NCBI GenBank assembly: GCA_020217115.1
Contig: JAIWOA010000030.1
Location: 1 to 10,000, forward strand
Direction of reading: 5' to 3'
Source of the DNA: Calditerrivibrio sp.
GTDB taxonomy: Bacteria > Chrysiogenota > Deferribacteres > Deferribacterales > Calditerrivibrionaceae
Length of the DNA: 10,000 nucleotides
The stretch's first letter is position 1; each line of letters opens with the position of its first letter. The notes below the pieces were generated by a model. It saw nothing but the letters and a program-made list of their open reading frames with translations, searched no databases and was not told the origin of the DNA. This document shows positions 1-7,190 of this stretch, one piece after another. The translations under genes were made by a program, and so were the position numbers.

Positions 1-691
1 TATCATGTATCCTTTTTCCATAGGCAAACTTAGGTCTTAAAAATTTATCCATTGCTGGAGCAGCTCCGAAAAGAAGATAGTGAACAATAGTTCCTGTGAG
101 ATTATCTACGTTCATTGGACAGCCTGGGAGATTAATTACAGTTTTGTTGGGCATTATATCTTTTACACTTTTTGCACCTGTTGGATTTGGATAGGCTGCA
201 GGAAGACCTCCATAGGATGAGCATGTGCCTACTGCTATGATAAAAGCCGCACCTTCTCCAACCTCTTTCATTATACTTAAAGCACTTTTACCCCCAATGG
301 TACAGTACACACCATCATCTGCTACAGGTATTGAACCCTCAACAACCACAATATATTTACCTTTATATTTTTCTATGGTTGCTTTTTTAGCTTCTTCAGC
401 CTGATGTCCAGCAGCAGCCATAATAGTCTCATGGTAATCTACAGAAAGGTAATCAAGTACAAGTTCTGCTACGGTAGGTCTATCTGCCCTTAGAAGAGAT
501 TCAGAATCACCTGCACAATCCTGAAACTCGAGCCATATTACAGGCGGTCTATTGTCAGATTCTATTGCTTCTGCAACCCTTGGAGCAAGGGAAGGGGATA
601 AAGCAAGCATACCGCTGAGTGCTGTGCAATATTTTAAAAAATCCCTCCTACTAATTCCATATTCCTTCATCAAATCTCTTACCTTAGACAT
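1..691 (-). CDS. [NiFe]-hydrogenase small subunit, Tat-exported (5' part, truncated by window edge)
   Basis: This gene encodes the electron-transfer (FeS) subunit of a periplasmic, probably membrane-associated H2-uptake hydrogenase. Only the first 230 codons are in the window; the family is usually about 350-390 residues. The N-terminus carries a twin-arginine signal with RRDFLK at residues 15-20, a hydrophobic stretch (about 22-36), and a plausible cleavage site after VAEA (39-42). The mature part has VIWLEFQDCAGDSES (51-65), GTCSSYGG (155-162) and PGCPMN (189-194). Cys59, Cys157 and Cys191 match three of the four proximal [4Fe-4S] ligands; the fourth position, normally Cys in ECxGC, is Asp62. 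The start is fixed by GGAGG five bases upstream of ATG at 691; an in-frame ATG at 703 overlaps that ribosome binding site and is unlikely. It lies downstream of and in the same direction as the rpsA operon, separated by a terminator. The large subunit is expected beyond the left edge (inference). The sequence resembles HybO-like and epsilonproteobacterial small subunits; exact subgroup uncertain. Confidence 0.95.
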   Translation of the reverse strand, partial: MSKVRDLMKEYGISRRDFLKYCTALSGMLALSPSLAPRVAEAIESDNRPPVIWLEFQDCAGDSESLLRADRPTVAELVLDYLSVDYHETIMAAAGHQAEEAKKATIEKYKGKYIVVVEGSIPVADDGVYCTIGGKSALSIMKEVGEGAAFIIAVGTCSSYGGLPAAYPNPTGAKSVKDIMPNKTVINLPGCPMNVDNLTGTIVHYLLFGAAPAMDKFLRPKFAYGKRIHD

Positions 692-719
692 ACACACCTC
701 CATTGTTTAACTCATACCA

Positions 720-748
720 AATACTAATAAAATTTCAATAAAAGTCAA
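720..748 (-). promoter_or_regulatory. Weak sigma-70-like promoter candidate for the hydrogenase gene
   Basis: On the minus strand TTGACT (748-743) is a good -35 match, followed after 17 bases by AGTATT (725-720), a poor -10 match; TATTTG two bases further on is no better. The weak -10 would suit a promoter that needs an activator, and a palindromic box sits just two bases upstream of the -35. No sigma-54 type TGGCAC/TTGC element was seen. The assignment is tentative. Confidence 0.3.
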
Positions 749-750
749 GT

Positions 751-764
751 AAAGTTTAAGCTTT
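751..764. promoter_or_regulatory. Palindromic box 1 upstream of hydrogenase gene (putative operator)
   Basis: AAAGTTTAAGCTTT is an imperfect palindrome: 12 of 14 positions match its own reverse complement (AAAGnTTAAnCTTT). It is identical at 13 of 14 positions to box 2 at 787-800; the two centres are 36 bp apart. It abuts the -35 candidate of the hydrogenase gene. A binding site for a dimeric regulator is an inference; the region is very AT-rich, so chance cannot be excluded. Confidence 0.4.
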
Positions 765-786
765 TTTATGATTTTCCTAATTAATA

Positions 787-800
787 AAAGTTTAATCTTT
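787..800. promoter_or_regulatory. Palindromic box 2 upstream of hydrogenase gene (putative operator)
   Basis: AAAGTTTAATCTTT is the second copy of the 14-bp box. With one extra matching base pair on each side (786-801) it becomes a 16-bp near-palindrome with 14 of 16 symmetric positions. It lies between box 1 and the operon terminator. See box 1 for interpretation. Confidence 0.4.
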
Positions 801-811
801 TAATTTATAAT

Positions 812-840
812 AAAAAAAAAGCGAGATTTTTTCCCGCTTT
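812..840 (-). terminator. Rho-independent terminator of the pheA-rpsA operon
   Basis: Read on the minus strand, AAAGCGGG (840-833) pairs with CTCGCTTT (825-818) through one G-U wobble, closing a 7-base loop AAAAAAT. The second arm runs straight into a tract of nine T residues ending at 812. The hairpin begins 27 bases after the rpsA stop codon, the expected place for the operon's terminator. It also separates the operon from the co-directional hydrogenase gene, though read-through is possible. Confidence 0.85.
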
Positions 841-867
841 AGAATTCACAAATAGCAATCTATTTTA

Positions 868-2568
868 TTAGTGATTATTGTTACCTATTTTTTCTTTCAA
901 TAGATTTCCAAGACTAAAAGAATCATCATTCTGTTTCTGAAGCTTTTTCATATATTCCTTCACTTCAGATCTCTCTGAATCAAACTTATATTTTTTAACT
1001 GAGAGATTAACTACCCTATTTTTGGGGTCAGCCTTTATCACAGATGCTTTTATTTCATCACCTTCTTTATAACAGTCTGATGGATTTATTTTGTTCTCAT
1101 CCAATTCTTTTACATGGATATAACCTTTTATCCCCTTAGCGAGAAGGACTACTATCCCATCTTTATCAACGGATGACACTTTACAGTCAACTACTTTACC
1201 AGCAGGGTAAAGCTTCTCTATATCTTTCCATGGATTTTTTTCAAGTTGTTTAACCCCAAGGGCAATCCTTTCTTTTTCCGGATCTATCAAAATTACCTTT
1301 GCTTCGATCTCATCACCTATTTTATAATTTTCTGCTATATCTATGTTATCTTCAGTCCAGGAAAGATCACTCTTTCTTATCAGACCGTCAACATGTGCTC
1401 CGAAATCAACAAAAATGCCGAAGTCTGTTATCCCTTTTATCTTCCCTTTGACAATTGATCCTTCTGGATGTTCCCTTTTTACTATATCCCATGGATTTTC
1501 TTGAAGTGCCTTTATCGATATAATTAACTTTTCTTTTTTATCATCTATACCTATTACCCTTCCAACAACAACATCACCTTTATTCAAGGCTATGTTTGTT
1601 TTCTTTATCCAGCTTATCTCTTCCATTGGTATAAATGCTTCAATTCCGGGTTCTATTTCAACTACATAACCATTTTTTACCCTTACTATAACTGTGCCCT
1701 TTACTTCAGAGTCTAAACTATATTTAGACTTGGCAGCAATCCATGGATTCTCTTTTAATTGCTTCATACCAAGGTCTATCTTTCCATTTTCCATATCAAC
1801 TTTCAGTACCTTAACTTCAACTGTTTCACCAACATTGAGATACTTTTCAATCTTGCCAACTCTCCCCCAATTAACATTTTCCTTTGCAAGAAAACCATCT
1901 AAAGCTCCAAGGTTTATAAAGGCACCAAAATCTTTTATCGACTTTACGACCCCTTTTAAAACATCACCTTCTTTAATGGATGATAGAAATCTTTTTTTCC
2001 CTTCATTCTGGGCTTCTATAAGATACTGTTTTCTTGAAGCGAGAGCTGTTTTACTTTTTTGATCAAATTTAAGAATTTTACAATCGAATGTTTTCCCAAC
2101 ATAGTATGATGGTTCTTTCATGCTGTTTTTATGATCTATCTGATGTTCTAATATATGGATTTCAACCTCTCCATGTTGTCCAATAAATTTTTTGTTTTTT
2201 TCATCGTACTTTGTTATCTTTACAGCTATTGGAGCTTTATCTATGGAATTTACAACCTCATCTATATCATGTCTAAGGGTTACGTTCTTGTTGGAAAGTA
2301 CAACATGTGCACCCCCTCCACTTACACTAACTACCTCCAATTCTACTTCTGAACCTATTGAAATAGTTAACTTCCCATCCTTTTTAAATTCATTGATATC
2401 AACTATCCCCTCTGTTTTATATCCAAAGTTTACAAAAATATCAGTGTCACTAATGTTTATAACAGTTCCTTTTACCGTTGATCCCTTTATTGGTGGGTTA
2501 AGGGATTCATTAAGCATAGTTTCAAAATCTTCATAACTGTTCTGGTTGTTTACGCTGTTCTCACTCAT
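868..2568 (-). CDS. rpsA: 30S ribosomal protein S1
   Basis: S1 binds mRNA at the small ribosomal subunit and helps it dock and unfold. The 566-residue product is close to the usual length of six-domain S1 and shows six OB-fold S1 repeats at about residues 28-95, 112-185, 200-272, 287-356, 371-443 and 457-527. Repeats 1 and 2, the ribosome-binding pair, are the most divergent, as usual for the family. Repeats 3 and 5 are the most canonical (KDFGAFINLG at 212-221; TDFGIFVDFG at 381-390). Repeats 3-5 each end in E/KNPW (273, 357, 444), giving recurrent ccatggatt-like DNA segments. A charged tail of about 36 residues follows repeat 6. The ATG overlaps the end of ispH by 8 nt and has GGAG about eight bases upstream, so it is probably coupled to ispH translation. 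It is the last gene of the operon, followed by a terminator. Confidence 0.97.
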   Translation of the reverse strand: MSENSVNNQNSYEDFETMLNESLNPPIKGSTVKGTVINISDTDIFVNFGYKTEGIVDINEFKKDGKLTISIGSEVELEVVSVSGGGAHVVLSNKNVTLRHDIDEVVNSIDKAPIAVKITKYDEKNKKFIGQHGEVEIHILEHQIDHKNSMKEPSYYVGKTFDCKILKFDQKSKTALASRKQYLIEAQNEGKKRFLSSIKEGDVLKGVVKSIKDFGAFINLGALDGFLAKENVNWGRVGKIEKYLNVGETVEVKVLKVDMENGKIDLGMKQLKENPWIAAKSKYSLDSEVKGTVIVRVKNGYVVEIEPGIEAFIPMEEISWIKKTNIALNKGDVVVGRVIGIDDKKEKLIISIKALQENPWDIVKREHPEGSIVKGKIKGITDFGIFVDFGAHVDGLIRKSDLSWTEDNIDIAENYKIGDEIEAKVILIDPEKERIALGVKQLEKNPWKDIEKLYPAGKVVDCKVSSVDKDGIVVLLAKGIKGYIHVKELDENKINPSDCYKEGDEIKASVIKADPKNRVVNLSVKKYKFDSERSEVKEYMKKLQKQNDDSFSLGNLLKEKIGNNNH

Positions 2569-3403
2569 TGTTTACTCCGTTTAAATATTCTATAACATCA
2601 TCTATAATGTTTTTAGGTGTGCTTGCGCCTGCAGTGACACCTACCCTATTTACCCCTATTAAGAGATTTTTGTCAATCTCTTCTTTTGTTTCTATATGAA
2701 ATGTATTGCTACATATATCTTTGCATATTTTATAGAGTCTTCTTGTATTAGCACTATTCTTTCCTCCCACCACAAACATAATTTCAACATCTGCAGCCAC
2801 CTTTTTTGCTGCGTTTTGCCTTAGTGTAGTAGCATTGCAGATAGTGTTTACAATCTTTAGATCGTTACACTTTCCCCTCAAAATATTCCCAATTTTTTCA
2901 AATATAGCTTTTTCCTGAGTGGTTTGTGCAACAAGACCTATTTTCTCCTTAAATGTCATTAATTCTGCCTCCTCAGGGAAGCTGATAGTTTCAAATTTAC
3001 CTTCAATATAGCTTGCAATTCCTTTAACCTCTGGATGATCCTTTTCTCCAAAAATGACAACAAAATATCCTTCATTGCTCAAATTAACAGCTTCAGTATG
3101 GGCTTTATTTACATAGGGACATATTGCATCTATTATTTTTACATTTTTATTTTCCAAAATATTTCTCTCATCTTTCTCTACACCATGGGATCTTAAAACT
3201 ACAACACTACCATCCCCTATACCATCTGTGCTATCTGCAACTTCTACACCTTTGTTCTTTAGCTCATTTACTAATTGTGGATTATGTATTATAGGACCCA
3301 GTGTATATATATGTTCACTTTCTTCAGCTGCATTTTTTACTATCTTTACCGCTCTTTCTACTCCAAAACAGAAACCTGCATGTTGGGCAACTAATATTTC
3401 CAT
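2561..3403 (-). CDS. ispH: 4-hydroxy-3-methylbut-2-enyl diphosphate reductase (IspH/LytB)
   Basis: IspH catalyses the last step of the MEP pathway, reductive dehydroxylation of HMBPP to IPP and DMAPP, using a [4Fe-4S] cluster in the cytoplasm. The 280-residue protein has the typical length of the bacterial form. The three cluster cysteines are visible: Cys12 (HAGFCFGV, 8-15), Cys95 (DAICPYV, 92-98) and Cys189 (NTICNATTLRQ, 186-196). Substrate-binding and catalytic residues are also present: His40 (IIHNPQ), His73 (RSHGV), His123 and Glu125 (DHPE), Ser217/Asn219 (NSANT) and Ser261 (GASTP). The ATG starts three bases after the cmk stop codon, and the stop codon lies inside the rpsA start region (8-nt overlap, ATGAGTGA). 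In some Firmicutes IspH and S1 are fused into one polypeptide; here they are separate and out of frame. The gene is complete. Confidence 0.98.
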   Translation of the reverse strand: MEILVAQHAGFCFGVERAVKIVKNAAEESEHIYTLGPIIHNPQLVNELKNKGVEVADSTDGIGDGSVVVLRSHGVEKDERNILENKNVKIIDAICPYVNKAHTEAVNLSNEGYFVVIFGEKDHPEVKGIASYIEGKFETISFPEEAELMTFKEKIGLVAQTTQEKAIFEKIGNILRGKCNDLKIVNTICNATTLRQNAAKKVAADVEIMFVVGGKNSANTRRLYKICKDICSNTFHIETKEEIDKNLLIGVNRVGVTAGASTPKNIIDDVIEYLNGVNNE

Positions 3404-3406
3404 ATT

Positions 3407-4063
3407 CTAATAACCCTTTGCTTTGACTATATCTATTATTTTTGTTACAACTTCATCTATAGACAAAGATGTAGTGTCAATCTCCACAGAATCTTCAGCT
3501 TTTTTGAGTGGAGCAAGATCCCTGCTACTGTCTTTAAAATCCCTATCTAATATCTCATTATAAACATCTTCAAATTTGGTATTGATACCCTTTGCTACCA
3601 TCTCTTCATATCTTCTTTTGGCCCTTTCTTCAGGATTGGCAGTTAAAAAAATCTTTACCTCAGCATCAGGTATTACAACAGTTCCTATATCCCTTCCATC
3701 CATTACCACTGGAGTGGATTGTGCAATTATTTTCTGTTTTTCCAGAAGGATCTTTCTTATAGAAGGATCTGAAGCAATTTCACCTGTCAATTTTGTTATT
3801 TCTGGTGTTCTGATCTCTTCAGTTATATCAAATAGTTCCCCATTAATGATGATACAAACAGAATCATTTTTAAGTTGTATATCTACATCTTTTAGCTTGT
3901 CTACCAGGGGGTTACCGTTAATTTCTAATCGAGCAGAGACCCATGCGCAAGATCTGTACATCGCTCCAGTATCTACATAAGTTAGATTTAAAATTTTGGA
4001 AATTTTTTTGGCTACTGTGCTCTTACCGCTTCCAGCTGGACCATCGATTGCAATTCTAAGCAA
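3407..4063 (-). CDS. cmk: Cytidylate kinase (TTG start)
   Basis: Cmk phosphorylates CMP and dCMP with ATP in the cytoplasm, recycling pyrimidine nucleotides. The protein is 218 residues, normal for bacterial Cmk. It has a P-loop GPAGSGKS (8-15), the CMP-site motif DTGAMYR (31-37), DGRDIGT (122-128), the basic LID-type segment with Arg147, Arg150 and Arg151, and the C-terminal APLKKAEDSVEIDTT (184-198). The initiation codon is TTG at 4063-4061: a TAG lies four codons upstream in frame, the P-loop starts at residue 8, and the next in-frame ATG is at residue 36, inside the protein core. AGAGG sits about six bases upstream of the TTG. The start overlaps the aroA stop by 8 nt (TTGCTTAG), which suggests translational coupling. 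cmk next to aroA and rpsA is a widespread bacterial arrangement. Confidence 0.97.
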   Translation of the reverse strand: MLRIAIDGPAGSGKSTVAKKISKILNLTYVDTGAMYRSCAWVSARLEINGNPLVDKLKDVDIQLKNDSVCIIINGELFDITEEIRTPEITKLTGEIASDPSIRKILLEKQKIIAQSTPVVMDGRDIGTVVIPDAEVKIFLTANPEERAKRRYEEMVAKGINTKFEDVYNEILDRDFKDSSRDLAPLKKAEDSVEIDTTSLSIDEVVTKIIDIVKAKGY

Positions 4064-5345
4064 TAACTACCTCTAAAAATTTTAGTCTTTCTAAAAAATC
4101 TGGAAATGATACATCAATAGCAGACACTTCGTCAATAGAAATATTTCCAAATCTTTTGGAAAGTAAAATATTTATCATTGCAATCCTGTGATCATGAAAA
4201 GATTTTAAGATAGCAGATTTATTTATACCATTTTCCAGAGGATAAACCTTTAATCCGTCATGAAATTCTTCTACCTTCCCACCTATCTCTTTTATATTAT
4301 GAACTACAGAGGCTATTCTGTCGGATTCCTTTACCCTTAACTCCTCAGCATCCCTTATTTCAATTGGTTCTCTGGCAAATAGTCCTAATGTTGCAATTAA
4401 GGGGATTTCATCAATTATATTTGGAATAAGAGCCCCTGAAATTTTCCCACCAGAAAAAGGTTGATTTTTTATGAATATATTACCGGTTGGTTCACTTTTT
4501 TGATCATTATAGCTCAGTTCTACTGAAACTCCCAACATCCTTAAAACATCTAAAAAACCTGTTCTTGTAGGATTTATACCTACATTTTTTATCTCAATTT
4601 CAGAGTTTTCAAACATAAGTGCTGCACCTATAAAAAAGGCTGCTGATGAGAAATCTCCAGGTACAAAAAATTTTTGTGGAATAAGTTCAACAGGTCCTAT
4701 GATGGAAACTTTTTTCCCATCTATTCTGATATCTGCTCCAAAGTCTTTTAACATTGTTTCAGTGTGATTTCTTGTTGTTTCTATCTCTGTATATGAAGTA
4801 ATACCCTCAAGTTGAGCTCCTGCAAGGATAACTGCACTTTTTACCTGTGCACTACTAACGGTCGCCATTATATCTGAAGGATACATATTTGAAGGGCAGA
4901 TTATCATTGGGAGGTATTTTTCCTTTCTCAGTACTATGCTGGCACCCATATCTGATAGCGGCTTTTTTACTCTATCCATTGGCCTTTTCCTGAGAGAATC
5001 ATCTCCAGTTAACGAAAAATATCTTTTTTGTGGAGAAAATAAACCTGTCAAGAGCCTTGCAGTGGTTCCTGAGTTGTCACAATTTATTATGTTGTTTGCT
5101 TCTGTAAATCCTCTATAACCTTCTGATATAATGCGAAAGCCATTTTCAATTTTTTCAAACTCTACCCCCACAGCATTCATTGCATTCATCGTCGCTATTG
5201 TATCCCTCGACATAAGGGGATTGATAATTTCAGATACACCCTTTGCCATTGAGGAAAATATAAAACTTCTGTGGGTAATAGACTTATCAGCTGGAACTGT
5301 TGTCGATCCCTTCAAGGATACTATTTTTTCAAAGGAAACTGTCAT
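4056..5345 (-). CDS. aroA: 3-phosphoshikimate 1-carboxyvinyltransferase (EPSP synthase)
   Basis: AroA joins shikimate-3-phosphate and PEP to form EPSP, the sixth step of the shikimate pathway. The 429-residue protein has the family's usual length. Active-site signatures are intact: Lys21/Ser22 and Arg26 (PADKSITHR, 18-26), NSGTTARLL (91-99), RPMDRV (121-126), Asp312 in IDEIP (311-315), Glu340 in RVKESDR (337-343) and DHR (385-387); the catalytic Asp and Glu align with E. coli Asp313 and Glu341. The NSGTT form of the PEP-binding loop is more like Bacillus-type enzymes than the NAGTAMRP form of E. coli. The loop Gly that is Ala in glyphosate-insensitive CP4-type enzymes is still Gly93, so sensitivity cannot be decided from sequence. 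The ATG shares one base with the tyrA stop (TAATG), preceded by AAAGGGG. Coupling to tyrA is likely. Confidence 0.98.
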   Translation of the reverse strand: MTVSFEKIVSLKGSTTVPADKSITHRSFIFSSMAKGVSEIINPLMSRDTIATMNAMNAVGVEFEKIENGFRIISEGYRGFTEANNIINCDNSGTTARLLTGLFSPQKRYFSLTGDDSLRKRPMDRVKKPLSDMGASIVLRKEKYLPMIICPSNMYPSDIMATVSSAQVKSAVILAGAQLEGITSYTEIETTRNHTETMLKDFGADIRIDGKKVSIIGPVELIPQKFFVPGDFSSAAFFIGAALMFENSEIEIKNVGINPTRTGFLDVLRMLGVSVELSYNDQKSEPTGNIFIKNQPFSGGKISGALIPNIIDEIPLIATLGLFAREPIEIRDAEELRVKESDRIASVVHNIKEIGGKVEEFHDGLKVYPLENGINKSAILKSFHDHRIAMINILLSKRFGNISIDEVSAIDVSFPDFLERLKFLEVVIA

Positions 5346-6169
5346 TATAACCCCTTTCTAATATTACTTATTAGTTCGATTTTTTCAAAAAGCTTATTTT
5401 TATTCCCTTTTTGAATAGAGTTTTTCCACTCTTCCAGCAGATTGATATAACCATCTATCAAATCTATGATATTTGACTTATTGTCTATAAAAATGTTGGA
5501 CCACATCGTTGGGTCACTTCCAGCTATTCTTGTAAAATCTTTAAATCCACCACCAGAATATTTTAGTGCTTCAGGGAAAGATCTATTTACAAATTCAACC
5601 AAAGAGAAGGCTGTGAGGTGCGGGAAGTGGCTTACAAGGGCAAAAATCTTGTCATGCGTCTCTGGATCCATATAGAAAACCTTCATACCTATATCTTCAT
5701 GGAGCTTCTGTAACATATTGCTCAATGGAGTATCTTTTTCTGTCAATATATGTATGGCATCTTTAAAAATATCTTCATTGGAGTTTAAAAAGCCTGATTT
5801 CTCCTTTCCTGCTATGGGGTGCCCTCCACAAAAGTTTATATCAAAATCCTTTGCTAATTTTGTAATTGAGCTTTTTGTGCTGGAGGCATCTGTTATGGGT
5901 ATTTTACAGTCAACATCCCCCAGATTTAGTATTATCTCTTTTGTAACATCTATGGGGGTTGCGATATATATCAGATCCAATTTTTCCTGCAGAAAATCCT
6001 CTATTCTGTTATGACACCTTTCAAAAATGCCGCTTTTAAGTGCATTTTCCAGTGTATCTTTGTTATCATCGAGGGCTATTATCCTGTTTCCTATAGATCT
6101 GAAGGCTTTTGCAAGGGATCCTCCTATGAGACCTATACCTATTATGCCTATCTGCAAAGAATTAGTCAT
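5345..6169 (-). CDS. tyrA: Prephenate dehydrogenase (possibly cyclohexadienyl/arogenate dehydrogenase)
   Basis: TyrA oxidatively decarboxylates prephenate to 4-hydroxyphenylpyruvate, committing carbon to tyrosine. The 274-residue protein is a compact form without a C-terminal ACT domain or a fused chorismate mutase, so no built-in feedback domain is visible. The N-terminal Rossmann fold has GIIGIGLIGGSLA (8-20), with Asp34 at the end of the second strand, suggesting NAD rather than NADP. The catalytic region has TDASSTK (93-99), GGHPIAG (115-121) with the conserved His117, SHFPH (180-184), and FTRIAGSDPTMW (212-223) with the conserved Arg214. Prephenate and arogenate specificities cannot be separated reliably by eye. 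The start shares one base with the aroF stop (TAATG), with AGAGGA as ribosome binding site; the stop shares one base with the aroA start. Confidence 0.95.
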   Translation of the reverse strand: MTNSLQIGIIGIGLIGGSLAKAFRSIGNRIIALDDNKDTLENALKSGIFERCHNRIEDFLQEKLDLIYIATPIDVTKEIILNLGDVDCKIPITDASSTKSSITKLAKDFDINFCGGHPIAGKEKSGFLNSNEDIFKDAIHILTEKDTPLSNMLQKLHEDIGMKVFYMDPETHDKIFALVSHFPHLTAFSLVEFVNRSFPEALKYSGGGFKDFTRIAGSDPTMWSNIFIDNKSNIIDLIDGYINLLEEWKNSIQKGNKNKLFEKIELISNIRKGL

Positions 6170-7188
6170 TATTCCTCTATATGTTTTTCTAAAGTAGCTG
6201 CAATAATTTTTACCCTTTTCATCAAAAGATCAAATTCTTCAGGAACTATTGACTGGTCACCATCACTTAAAGCTTCTTCTGGGTTTGTGTGTACCTCCAC
6301 CATTAATCCATCAGCTCCGGCAGCGATACCTGCCTGCGCCATGGGAAGTATACAGTCCCTTCTTCCTGTTCCATGGCTGGGATCAACAATAACCGGTAGG
6401 TGTGACATACTACGAATTACTGGTATGGCTGATAGATCCAGAATATTTCTTGTTTCGGTATCAAAGCTTCTTATCCCCCTCTCGCAGAGAATTATATCGT
6501 AGTTACCTTCTGATGCTATATATTCAGATGCCATCAAGAATTCCTTTATTGTGGAGCAGAGCCCACGTTTTAAAAGAACTGGTATTTTTGACTTTCCAAC
6601 CTCTTTGAGAAGTTTGAAGTTTTGCATATTTCTTGCACCGATCTGTATTATATCGGTATATTTTGATATAACCTCTATGTCCCTTGGATCCATAAGCTCA
6701 GTAACAACAAGCATACCCCTTGAGTCTGCAGCTTCCCTCAAATACTTCAGCCCCTCTTCACCTAAACCCTGAAATGCGTATGGGGATGTTCTTGGTTTAA
6801 ACGCACCACCCCTCAGTATTCTTGCACCTGCTTTATGGACTTTTTCTGCTATTTCAAAGAGCATCTCCCTCCCTTCAACAGAGCATGGACCAGCCATAAT
6901 GGCAATATGTTTCCCACCTATTTTTACACCTTTTATATTTACAGTGGTTGGTTCCTTTTTAAAATCTTTACTTACAAGTTTGAAAGGTTTTAAAATTGGG
7001 ACAACTTTTTCAACTGCAGGGAATGTTGATAGGGGCTTATCCCTTAACGCCCTTTCATCACCTATGGCTCCGATTATCTTCCTATTTCCCCACTCGGAAA
7101 GATGGGTTTTAAAACCATAATGCTCCAATCTATCTAAAAGGTGCTGTAATTCATGATCCTTTGCGTCAGGCTTTATAACAATTATCAT
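6169..7188 (-). CDS. aroF: DAHP synthase, type I-beta, with N-terminal regulatory domain (Thermotoga type)
   Basis: This enzyme condenses PEP and erythrose-4-phosphate to 3-deoxy-D-arabino-heptulosonate-7-phosphate, the first step of the shikimate pathway. The protein is 339 residues. Residues 1 to about 75 form the ferredoxin-like regulatory domain known from the Thermotoga maritima enzyme, where it mediates feedback inhibition by tyrosine and phenylalanine. The catalytic (beta/alpha)8 barrel follows, with GPCSVE (100-105), KPRTSPYAFQG (131-141), GARN (184-187), LLKRG (205-209), DPSHGTGRR (269-277), VEVH (297-300) and LSDGDQS (307-313). The metal ligands predicted from the family are Cys102, His272, Glu298 and Asp309; from memory these are the same residue numbers as in T. 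maritima. The start lies two bases after the hisC stop, with AAGGA upstream. Feedback control by aromatic amino acids is inferred from the domain, not shown by this sequence. The name aroF is a conventional choice; paralogue names vary. Confidence 0.97.
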   Translation of the reverse strand: MIIVIKPDAKDHELQHLLDRLEHYGFKTHLSEWGNRKIIGAIGDERALRDKPLSTFPAVEKVVPILKPFKLVSKDFKKEPTTVNIKGVKIGGKHIAIMAGPCSVEGREMLFEIAEKVHKAGARILRGGAFKPRTSPYAFQGLGEEGLKYLREAADSRGMLVVTELMDPRDIEVISKYTDIIQIGARNMQNFKLLKEVGKSKIPVLLKRGLCSTIKEFLMASEYIASEGNYDIILCERGIRSFDTETRNILDLSAIPVIRSMSHLPVIVDPSHGTGRRDCILPMAQAGIAAGADGLMVEVHTNPEEALSDGDQSIVPEEFDLLMKRVKIIAATLEKHIEE

Positions 7189-7190
7189 AA

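Noticed and set aside
701..703. Upstream in-frame ATG for the hydrogenase gene, adding four residues
   Set aside because: It overlaps the strong GGAGG ribosome binding site that is correctly spaced for the ATG at 691.
1694..2062. Long open frame on the plus strand antisense to rpsA (and similar ones antisense to the other operon genes)
   Set aside because: These are mirror frames of strongly conserved genes, lack convincing ribosome binding sites and have no recognisable domains.
2647..2676. Perfect -35 box TTGACA on the minus strand inside ispH (2676-2671), about 100 nt ahead of rpsA, as an internal rpsA promoter
   Set aside because: The best -10 at 17-18 bases (TAAATA) matches the consensus at only three of six positions, and the sequence is fully explained by the ispH coding frame. 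Transcript mapping would be needed to revive it.
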